Below, piece after piece: positions 8,704 to 15,416 of a DNA stretch of 64,000 nucleotides. Numbering within the stretch: the first letter of the stretch is position 1; each line of letters begins with the position of its first letter. The position numbers and the translations under genes were made by a program. The notes beneath the pieces are model-generated. The model saw only the letters and a program-made list of their open reading frames with translations, had not been told where the DNA came from and searched no databases. Origin of the DNA: Paenibacillus sp. FSL R5-0766 (GTDB taxonomy: Bacteria; Bacillota; Bacilli; Paenibacillales; Paenibacillaceae); assembly GCF_037971845.1 (NCBI RefSeq), contig NZ_CP150227.1:1426001-1490000 (forward strand). Direction: 5' to 3'.

Positions 8704-8792
8704 CAGGTTTGTAAAAGAAAACCTGTTCAACTTGCCTGTGTTACGGGCTATTTGGCGTGTCAAAATACTGTTCTTCGCCGCTTCGTGCGGCG
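8704..8792 (+). promoter_or_regulatory. Two hairpins between tube and chaperone genes
   Basis: CAGGTTT (8704-8710) pairs with AAACCTG (8719-8725), and CGCCGC (8776-8781) pairs with GCGGCG (8787-8792) around a TTCGT loop. Neither is followed by a U-run, so they look like mRNA-stabilising or processing elements and not full terminators. The position fits a step-down in expression after the tube gene. Confidence 0.4.
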
Positions 8793-8822
8793 GGGAGCCT
8801 AACTTTAGAGGAGGAACAATAC

Positions 8823-9245
8823 ATGAGTGGATTGAGTATGTTTTTTGCCCAAAATGCAGCAACAGATACAACGGAGGAGTTTATCGTTTCCCCCCGATTC
8901 AAAGATGAGAAAGGCGAGCCCGTTGCCTGGAAACTGCGCAGCATGACCGAGGACGAAAACCAGGAATGCCGCAAAGCGGCTACCCGCAAAATTAAGGGCA
9001 AGAACGGTGTCTACACACCCGACATTGATGCCAATGATTACATGGCTCGCCTGATGAGTGCAAGTGTCGTTTATCCCGATTTGAAAAACGCAGAACTCCA
9101 GCGGTCATACGGCGTGATGGGGGCGGAATCGCTTTTGCGGAAAATGCTGCTGCCTGGGGAATTTGCTTCGCTCGGTGAACAAGTCCAGAAGCTGAACGGC
9201 TTCAATCAGGATATGAACGAACTGGTGGATGACGTAAAAAACTAA
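8823..9245 (+). CDS. xkdN: Tail assembly chaperone, XkdN-like, short (0-frame) product
   Basis: The start at ATG 8823 (MSGLSMFFAQNAA) has AGAGGAGG upstream; an open frame reaching further back to 8757 lacks a site. The 140 residues match the XkdN/tail-assembly-chaperone family: EEFIVSPRFKDEKGEPVAWKL, then KMLLPGEFASLGEQVQKLNGF near the end. It ends in TAA directly after the slippery heptamer A AAA AAC. In tailed phages this gene pair makes a short protein and a longer frameshifted fusion that together coat the tape measure during assembly. Confidence 0.88.
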   Translation: MSGLSMFFAQNAATDTTEEFIVSPRFKDEKGEPVAWKLRSMTEDENQECRKAATRKIKGKNGVYTPDIDANDYMARLMSASVVYPDLKNAELQRSYGVMGAESLLRKMLLPGEFASLGEQVQKLNGFNQDMNELVDDVKN

Positions 9246-9424
9246 TTAAAGAGGGCGATTCCGAAGCCAATCTGGCTTATTACGCTCTCCATGAATTAAA
9301 CATTTTGCCGCATGAGCTTATGGCCTTCTCCATGCGAGAACGAGCAGCGATCTATGCGATGATCTCCATCCGGGTGGAGGAAGAGAAGAAAGAACGGTCC
9401 AAAAATCGCGCCCGGAAGAAATAA
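8823..9424 (+). CDS. Tail assembly chaperone, long product by -1 frameshift
   Basis: If the ribosome slips back one base at 9236-9242, translation goes on in the -1 frame from CTA 9242 (LIKEGDSEANLAYYALHELN ...) to the stop at 9422-9424. The result is a fusion of about 200 residues, equivalent in logic to lambda gpG-T and to the frameshifted products of contractile tail loci. The extension has no start codon with a ribosome binding site of its own and ends in a basic tail (ERSKNRARKK). It lies directly before the tape measure gene, as expected. Confidence 0.8.
9236..9289 (+). promoter_or_regulatory. Programmed -1 ribosomal frameshift site with downstream stem
   Basis: The heptamer A AAA AAC (9236-9242) is in the correct phase (codons AAA, AAC, then TAA stop at 9243-9245). 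Eight bases later a stem can form: GAGGGCG (9251-9257) with CGCTCTC (9283-9289, one G-U pair), enclosing a second stem AAGCC (9264-9268) and GGCTT (9274-9278) with a 5-base loop. The spacing matches known -1 stimulators. The -1 frame is then open for 60 codons to TAA at 9422-9424. Confidence 0.85.
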
Positions 9425-9446
9425 AAAGGAAAGGAGGGAGAAATGA

Positions 9447-11429
9447 ATGTATGCCATGTTTGCAAGACTGTATATCATGTCAAATAATATGGTTCAGCAA
9501 TTTCAAAACCTGCCTACCGTAATTAATTCGGTATTCAACCCTGGAAATCTGAGCCGAATTCAGTTGGCAGGCAACTTACTCCAAGGTGTATCAGAAGAAC
9601 AGGCTAAGGTAAATGCTGCCTTTACAGAAGGTGCCCAGCGAGTGCGAGCCTGGATCAGCGTGATAAAGTCAGCAGGACAAGCTGTACTCGTACCAGCGGC
9701 GCAGGAAGAGGATTTGAAGCAGCGATATATGGCTGCTACTGGTGATGATGCTCAGGGGGAGACGATCTTTAATCGCTACCGTGCGGAAGCTTTCAAGAGC
9801 GGACAGAATGTTACGGATGCTTTGAAAGGTACACTATCTCTCATTCCGTATGCACAGAATACGGACCAAGTTGATCAACTGAGGGATATGGCTAAACGGT
9901 TGAGCATGCTTTCTCCAGATGGAAAAAGTATGTCAGATGCATCCAGTGCCTTGGTTGCTGCCATGAACGGAGACAATGGAGAACTTGCCAAGTCGTTTAA
10001 CATTCCTGCTGAAGCTCTAAGCGGAGCAGGTCTGCAACAAACCATTGATTCATCCAATCTGGATGGATTTATCACAAAGCTTGATGTCATTTTGCAAAAA
10101 CAAGGCTATACTCAACAGGCTTTTGACACCATGCTGGATTCACCGTTGCAGAAGTGGAATGCATTGGTGAATCAGTTTAATGGGGTTCTGGGACAGATTG
10201 GACAGGCAGCCCTCGTTGCCTTGACGCCTTTACTAGATCGATTAAATGAGGCTTTTGCCAATGGTGAATTCACTGGCATTATTGAATGGCTTAGCAATGC
10301 ATTTACGGTTGCGGCAAACGCGCTGACAATGCTTGTAAATGGCATTCTGTATATAGCAAGTGTGATCCAACAAAACTGGGATATCATTCAGCCTATCCTG
10401 ATGGCATTGGCAATTGTTGTTCTGGCATTGGTTATCACACAAGTCTATAGTCTCGTTGCGGCCTGGTTATTGCTAAATTGGCCAATCCTGCTCGCCATTG
10501 CTGCAATCGCAGCAGTTATTGGAATTTTGAACATGATGGGAATGTCAGGTACAGAGATTTTGGGAGTCATCATAGGTTCATTTATGATGCTTGGAGAAAT
10601 CGTAAGAGTAGTTGTGGCGACGGTATGGAATCTGTTTGCTTCGCTGGGGGAGGCGATTTTTAACTTTTTCAGAGATCCGGTATATGCCATACAGATTTTA
10701 TTTAAAAACATGGGTATTTTCATACTTGATATCTTCTATAACGTGGTAACAATAATTGAAGATGCGATGGAACGAATTAATGGCGGACTTAACAGTCTGA
10801 TAAAACTTGTTAACAAAACCTTTGGTTTCAATATTGGTTTGTTTCAAGATTCTGATATTAGTTTGGGTGGCAAGGAAATAAAGGAATGGAAGAAAGGCCT
10901 GGAATCCTGGGAGCCTACGAGTGACAAAGATGTGAAGTCATTTTTCAAAATGAACGGAGAGTACAACCCTAAAGCTTTTGAAGATGGTCAGAAGGTTGCG
11001 GAGGATTTACTTTCTGGTTTCTCTTCAACCTCGAATGCGGACTCCAAGGATAAAGGTCTACCAGGTAATTTTGGCAAAGACTTCACACCCGAAATACCGA
11101 AAACACCTCCTATGCCATCGATGCCAACTGCACCTGCTCCCACGGTCGTTCCCAACAATATGAGCAACATCAACCAAATCAACAATGTGGGGAAAGTAGA
11201 TCAAATTGGCGGCGTTGAGGGAACGATTGATGTAACCAGCGAGGATCTGAAACTGATGCGTGAGCTTGCAGAGATGCAGGCGATTCAGCGATTTGTCAGT
11301 CTGACGCCAACTGTTCAGGTCACCACAGGGGATATCAACAGCGGACATGATGTGGACAGCATCATCAGCAAAATCACCGATGGACTGAACAGTCAGATCG
11401 TCTCCAGTGCCCAGGGGGTGTATGGATAA
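9447..11429 (+). CDS. xkdO: Tail tape measure protein, XkdO-like, short
   Basis: A 660-residue tape measure protein in the usual place between chaperone and LysM protein. AGGAGGG at 9432-9438 supports ATG 9447. The N-terminal 250 residues are helical, residues about 280-400 hold several long hydrophobic stretches (ILMALAIVVLALVITQVYSL; PILLAIAAIAAVIGILNMMG), and a Pro-rich segment (PEIPKTPPMPSMPTAPAPT) precedes the end. Tape measure length sets tube length at about 0.15 nm per residue, so about 100 nm is predicted, short for a myophage and in the tailocin range. Tape proteins may also enter the target membrane. Confidence 0.85.
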   Translation: MYAMFARLYIMSNNMVQQFQNLPTVINSVFNPGNLSRIQLAGNLLQGVSEEQAKVNAAFTEGAQRVRAWISVIKSAGQAVLVPAAQEEDLKQRYMAATGDDAQGETIFNRYRAEAFKSGQNVTDALKGTLSLIPYAQNTDQVDQLRDMAKRLSMLSPDGKSMSDASSALVAAMNGDNGELAKSFNIPAEALSGAGLQQTIDSSNLDGFITKLDVILQKQGYTQQAFDTMLDSPLQKWNALVNQFNGVLGQIGQAALVALTPLLDRLNEAFANGEFTGIIEWLSNAFTVAANALTMLVNGILYIASVIQQNWDIIQPILMALAIVVLALVITQVYSLVAAWLLLNWPILLAIAAIAAVIGILNMMGMSGTEILGVIIGSFMMLGEIVRVVVATVWNLFASLGEAIFNFFRDPVYAIQILFKNMGIFILDIFYNVVTIIEDAMERINGGLNSLIKLVNKTFGFNIGLFQDSDISLGGKEIKEWKKGLESWEPTSDKDVKSFFKMNGEYNPKAFEDGQKVAEDLLSGFSSTSNADSKDKGLPGNFGKDFTPEIPKTPPMPSMPTAPAPTVVPNNMSNINQINNVGKVDQIGGVEGTIDVTSEDLKLMRELAEMQAIQRFVSLTPTVQVTTGDINSGHDVDSIISKITDGLNSQIVSSAQGVYG

Positions 11430-12125
11430 GTGGAATATTATATTCAACTAAGCTTCAATAATCGCTCTGAATACATGTTTTTCCCGGTGACACCAGAAAG
11501 CATTGAGTTTTCGGATTCGGGAGACGGCAGTACATTTAACGTTAGCGCTTTGGGTGAAATTAACGTGATTAAGTCGCCAAAGCTGCGTGAAGTCAGTTTC
11601 AGCGGGATTTTTCCGGCAGACTACAGCCCGTATCATCTGAACTACGATGCAAGACATCCGGCAATTCAGAAGCAGTTTTACCGTGATCCCTATGAATATG
11701 TGAAAAAAATCATCCGCTGGATGCAGACGGGCAGACCCGTCAGGCTGTTCTTTTCCAGTGCAAGGTACACCATTAATATGGCGGTTTCCATTGAGAGCTT
11801 CGACTGGAAGGAGACAGCGGGTACGGTGGGGGATATCCAGTATGATATCAAGCTGAAGCAATTCATTTTCTATGCCGCCAAAAAAGTAGTGCCACTCAAG
11901 GACAGCAAGGATACGGCTGCTTCGAAAACAAAAACCAAAGCCTCCCGGCCCAATGAAAAAATCCAGCCCAAGACCGTCACACTCAAAGCCGGAGACACCT
12001 TGTGGTCGGTAGCCAAAGCCCATTTGGGAGATGGATCTCGCTGGAAAGAGTTGCAAAAGCTGAATGGCATCAAAGATGCACAACTGAAGAAGCTGCCGAT
12101 TGGACTTGTGATCAAGCTTCCGTGA
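11430..12125 (+). CDS. xkdP: LysM tail/baseplate protein, XkdP-like, module 2
   Basis: A 231-residue protein starting at a GTG that follows the tape measure stop directly. The N-terminal domain (FFPVTPESIEFSDSGDG ... KLREVSFSGIFP) is the XkdP/gp53-like domain; after a Lys/Thr/Ala-rich linker the C-terminus is a LysM domain (VTLKAGDTLWSVAKAHLGDG ... LPIGLVIKLP, about residues 182-231). It connects tube end and baseplate and probably touches peptidoglycan. This complete copy shows how much of the module 1 copy is missing at the left edge (about 55-60 residues). Confidence 0.87.
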   Translation: MEYYIQLSFNNRSEYMFFPVTPESIEFSDSGDGSTFNVSALGEINVIKSPKLREVSFSGIFPADYSPYHLNYDARHPAIQKQFYRDPYEYVKKIIRWMQTGRPVRLFFSSARYTINMAVSIESFDWKETAGTVGDIQYDIKLKQFIFYAAKKVVPLKDSKDTAASKTKTKASRPNEKIQPKTVTLKAGDTLWSVAKAHLGDGSRWKELQKLNGIKDAQLKKLPIGLVIKLP

Positions 12126-12138
12126 AAGGAGAGGGAAT

Positions 12139-13149
12139 ATGCAAGAGCAGATCAGGCTGGATGATAAACTGGCAAACATGAAGGAACGGTTATTGCTGGA
12201 TGACAAGCAGGGGAACATCTGGGACATTAGCGAAATTGCCGGTGACATTACGTACAAAACCTCCCGCATCGGCAAACCTTCCTCTCTGGAATTCACGTTG
12301 ATCAAGGGCAGTCTGTACCAGAATAAGAAATTCACATATGAGAATGGATATGTCGTGAAATATATCAGCAACGAGGTAGGTATATTTTACGGATATATCT
12401 TCTCGGTGGATAGCGGTAAGGACGAAAGTGTCAAAATCAAGGCCTACGACCAGACTCGTTATCTAACCGCGAATCAGACGTACAAGTTCGTTAATGCCAC
12501 TGCTGCGGATGTAATTAAACGAATTGCAAAGGATTTCCTGTTGAAAACGGATGATCTGATTCAGCCGAAATATGTGATTCCACGCATGTTATTTGATAAC
12601 AAAAAGCTAATCGACATGATCTGTGAGGCGCTCGACCGAACGTTGATCTATGGTGGTAAAAACTACATCTTCTACGATGATTTTGGCAAGCTTGTGCTTC
12701 GGGATGTGGAAGAGATGCCTTACGGCTTTGTTATTGGGGATAACAGTCTGCTCACGGATTACAGCTATACGCGGTCGATTGACGACCAGACGTATAACAA
12801 GATCAAGCTGTATCGGGATAACAAGGATACGGGAAAAAGAGAAACGTTTGTTCATCAGGATTCAGGCAGCATCCGTCAATGGGGGCTGCTTTTTTTGTAC
12901 CAAAAAGCGGATGATGGCCTGAACGAAGGTCAGATTGATGACATGCTGAAGACCCTGATGACCCTCCGTAACCGCGAGACGCAGACGTTGAAAGTGGATG
13001 CGCTTGGTGATTTCAAGGTGAGGGCAGGCAGTTTTGTCAACATCCAGATCGATGAACTCAAGATTAATCAATATTTTCTGGTAGACGAATGTACGCATAA
13101 GGTACAAGGCGGCGTGCACACGATGTCACTGGATTTGAAGGTGGTGTAA
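12139..13149 (+). CDS. xkdQ: XkdQ-like baseplate hub protein, module 2
   Basis: A 336-residue XkdQ/YqbQ family protein with AAAGGAGAGGG before ATG 12139. It has the family pattern: an N-terminal beta domain (NIWDISEIAGDITYKTSRIG), a central part (KFVNATAADVIKRIAKDFLL ... IDMICEALDRTLIYGGKNY), and a C-terminal barrel (FKVRAGSFVNIQIDELKINQYFL). Overall it is only distantly similar to the module 1 copy at 520-1506, so the two hubs are old paralogues or came from different sources. Confidence 0.83.
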   Translation: MQEQIRLDDKLANMKERLLLDDKQGNIWDISEIAGDITYKTSRIGKPSSLEFTLIKGSLYQNKKFTYENGYVVKYISNEVGIFYGYIFSVDSGKDESVKIKAYDQTRYLTANQTYKFVNATAADVIKRIAKDFLLKTDDLIQPKYVIPRMLFDNKKLIDMICEALDRTLIYGGKNYIFYDDFGKLVLRDVEEMPYGFVIGDNSLLTDYSYTRSIDDQTYNKIKLYRDNKDTGKRETFVHQDSGSIRQWGLLFLYQKADDGLNEGQIDDMLKTLMTLRNRETQTLKVDALGDFKVRAGSFVNIQIDELKINQYFLVDECTHKVQGGVHTMSLDLKVV

Positions 13150-13155
13150 CGATAA

Positions 13156-13413
13156 ATGATGCTGGACGTGATTAAAAAGGCGGCGGTGGCCGCTGTAGAT
13201 GCCAAGTCTCCCGTTCAGGTAATGTACGGAAGCGTGACAAACACACAGCCTCTGGAGATTACCGTTGAACAACGGTTGGCATTGGCTGAGCCTTTTCTTG
13301 TACTGCCGGAATCCGTAGTGAACAAAGCTTGGACCGTGGGTGACCATGTCTTGTTGTTACGTGTTCAAGGTGGAGACAGCTTTGTTGTACTGGATCGGCT
13401 GGTGAATCCATGA
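13156..13413 (+). CDS. xkdR: DUF2577 tail protein, XkdR-like, module 2
   Basis: An 85-residue DUF2577 protein, the compact form of the family; the module 1 paralogue has 136 residues. Sequence marks are LAEPFLVLPESVV in the middle and TVGDHVLLLRVQGGDSFVVL at the end. ATG 13156 is followed by a second ATG; the ribosome binding site is weak (AAGGTGGTG at about 13138-13146), so coupling with the gene 6 bp upstream is likely. The next gene overlaps the stop by ATGA. Confidence 0.8.
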   Translation: MMLDVIKKAAVAAVDAKSPVQVMYGSVTNTQPLEITVEQRLALAEPFLVLPESVVNKAWTVGDHVLLLRVQGGDSFVVLDRLVNP

Positions 13414-13823
13414 TTCCACAGGGGGCGCAGATTAGCGCAGAAGATCAGGAAGAAGCCGCTGTGCTTCCAAGTCTGACCTATGTGTTTCAAGCTTCGGGAC
13501 AACGAATTGGAAGATTGCAACTGGATGGAAAAGATGCGGTAAAACAGGCGGTGTATAAAGCGTTGTCCACACGCCGCTACGAGCATCTAATCTATTCTTC
13601 GGATTATGGTATGGAATGGTCCTGGGAAGGAATGGCCGGGAGATCCATGGTTGAATCGGAACTGGAACGCTGGATTCGCGAAGCATTGCTTCCGGATGAT
13701 CGCATTTCGGATGTAACCGAGTTCGATTTTGTCCACGAGGCCGATGGAGTGCGTGTGTCTTTTACCGTGGAAACGGATTTTGGCAGCTTTAGGGAAGAGA
13801 CGGAGGTGAACATGGATGTATGA
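13410..13823 (+). CDS. xkdS: DUF2634 tail protein, XkdS-like (gp25-type), module 2
   Basis: A 137-residue DUF2634 protein with the family core KALSTRRYEHLIYSSDYGMEW and an ending (VSFTVETDFGSFREETEV) typical of sheath-contacting wedge proteins. It overlaps the upstream DUF2577 gene by 4 bp and the downstream baseplate J gene by 8 bp, so the whole baseplate set is tightly coupled. About 15 residues shorter at the N-terminus than the module 1 copy. Confidence 0.82.
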   Translation: MIPQGAQISAEDQEEAAVLPSLTYVFQASGQRIGRLQLDGKDAVKQAVYKALSTRRYEHLIYSSDYGMEWSWEGMAGRSMVESELERWIREALLPDDRISDVTEFDFVHEADGVRVSFTVETDFGSFREETEVNMDV

Positions 13824-14874
13824 AGAGCAGACGTTTGAAGTTATTATAAACCGAATGCTGGATAGGGTACCAGATGGTGTGGATAAACGTGAAGGCAGCA
13901 TTATCTATGATGCGCTTGCACCAGCGGCAGTGGAAATGGCTCAGATGTATATCGAGCTGGATGTGAACGCCAATCTGAAGTTTGCGGATACAGCTTCTGG
14001 AGAGTATCTGGATCGCGCAGTGGCTTGGTCTGGCATTAGTCGGAAAGCGGCCACGAAGGCACGTTGGGTTGGCAGTTTTCGGGATAACGAAGGGAAGCCT
14101 GTTGAAGTTCCTTTGGAGAGTCGTTTTTCCACGGGGGATCGGGTGTATGTTGTTGTGGAGCACGTCGAGGTAGGGCGATATGTGTTGGAATGTGAAGTCG
14201 CGGGAGCGGAAGGTAATGAATATACGGGGGCACTGCTACCCATAGATTATATCGCCGGCCTGACGACAGCTGAATTGACACAGTTGCTTGTTCCTGGCGA
14301 AGACGAGGAAACGGATCAGGCCTTATATGATCGTTATCAGGACAAAGTTTCCCGTCCGGTCACGAGTGCGAACAAATATCAATATGAGCTATGGGCACGG
14401 GAAAACTCCGGTGTGGGCAAAGCAAAGGCTTTTCCACTGTGGGACGGTCCGGGTACTGTCAAAGTGGCATTGCTGAATAACGAAATGCAAACACCTGCTG
14501 AGGCGGTCATTGAGGCGGTACAAGAATATATCGATCCAACTCAGGATGGAATGGGCGAAGGTGCTGCTCCAATTGGACCTGTAGTCACAGTAGTGGGAGC
14601 GGAAGAGGTACCTATTGATGTTGAGGTACAGGTCACGCTTGCTTCTGGTTCAACATACGAGGGCGTGAAGACACTGATTGAAACGGGAGTTACGGCGTAT
14701 CTGAAAGAACTGGCTTTTGCCGATCCGTTGGTTCGTTGGACACGTATTGCCAATGTCATTCTGGATATCCCGCCCGTGATCGATTATAGCGATCTGCTGG
14801 TGAATGGTGGTATGTCCAATCTGGAGATCGCCCCCGGCGTAGTAGCCGTTCTTGGGACGGTGAAGGTGACATGA
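13816..14874 (+). CDS. xkdT: Baseplate J/gp47 wedge protein, XkdT-like, module 2
   Basis: A 352-residue baseplate J protein; GGAGGTG at 13802-13808 supports ATG 13816. The N-terminus (VIINRMLDRVPDGVDKREGS) and the C-terminal third (DPTQDGMGEGAAPIGP ... LAFADPLVRWTRI ... LDIPPVIDYSDL) are the family signatures. The middle domain differs clearly from module 1, while the C-terminal third is very close. The stop overlaps the XkdU-like start (ATGA). Confidence 0.9.
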   Translation: MYEEQTFEVIINRMLDRVPDGVDKREGSIIYDALAPAAVEMAQMYIELDVNANLKFADTASGEYLDRAVAWSGISRKAATKARWVGSFRDNEGKPVEVPLESRFSTGDRVYVVVEHVEVGRYVLECEVAGAEGNEYTGALLPIDYIAGLTTAELTQLLVPGEDEETDQALYDRYQDKVSRPVTSANKYQYELWARENSGVGKAKAFPLWDGPGTVKVALLNNEMQTPAEAVIEAVQEYIDPTQDGMGEGAAPIGPVVTVVGAEEVPIDVEVQVTLASGSTYEGVKTLIETGVTAYLKELAFADPLVRWTRIANVILDIPPVIDYSDLLVNGGMSNLEIAPGVVAVLGTVKVT

Positions 14875-15416
14875 ATAAAGCAGAGGTATTAATGACTCTT
14901 TTGCCCCCGTTGTATGAAAATGTGCTGGAGATGCAGCTTCTTACAGAGACCGAAGGTGTAGAACTGGACAAGCTTACGGTGGGTTTGGAAAGTGTGCTGA
15001 ATCAATTCTACCCGGAGTCTGCGACCTGGGCATTAGAACGTTATGAGCAGGATTTGCAGATTCCAACGAACCAAGCCAAGCCAGACGACCAGCGGAGATC
15101 CGTAATCATTTCCAAAATGCGCGGCAGCGGCAAAGTCTCTGGTTCCATGCTCAAAAACGTGGCGCAGGCCTACGAAAGCGGTGGGATTGATGTATCCGTT
15201 GATTCAGGTGAGTACCGCATTATAATCCGCTTCATCGACACATGGGGCTTGCCGCCCAATTTGGACGATCTGAAAGCAGCAATTGAGGATATTAAACCGG
15301 CACATATGACCGTGGACTATCGTCTGCGGTATTTGACGATTGCGGAGGTTGAAAGTATGACGCTGGAGGAGATCGAACAGACCCGACAGGATAAATTTGC
15401 AGGAGGTGGAGCATAG
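14871..15416 (+). CDS. xkdU: DUF2313 baseplate protein, XkdU/YmfQ-like, module 2
   Basis: A 181-residue DUF2313 protein with the same three signatures as module 1: LLPPLYENVLEMQ, DDQRRSVIISKMRGSGKVSG and LPPNLDDLKAAIEDIKPAHM. The start overlaps the baseplate J stop. The C-terminal 30 residues end differently from the module 1 copy, as expected if this end is fitted to its own fibre protein, which begins directly after the stop at 15417. Confidence 0.87.
   Translation: MNKAEVLMTLLPPLYENVLEMQLLTETEGVELDKLTVGLESVLNQFYPESATWALERYEQDLQIPTNQAKPDDQRRSVIISKMRGSGKVSGSMLKNVAQAYESGGIDVSVDSGEYRIIIRFIDTWGLPPNLDDLKAAIEDIKPAHMTVDYRLRYLTIAEVESMTLEEIEQTRQDKFAGGGA

Noticed and set aside
9443..9487. 14-codon frame starting 4 bp before the tape measure start
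   Set aside because: Shares the ribosome binding site of the tape measure gene, but is too short and ends inside it; the next ATG has the better spacing.
11448..12371. Minus-strand frame of 307 codons opposite the XkdP-like gene
   Set aside because: It overlaps two tightly packed tail genes and has no start signal.
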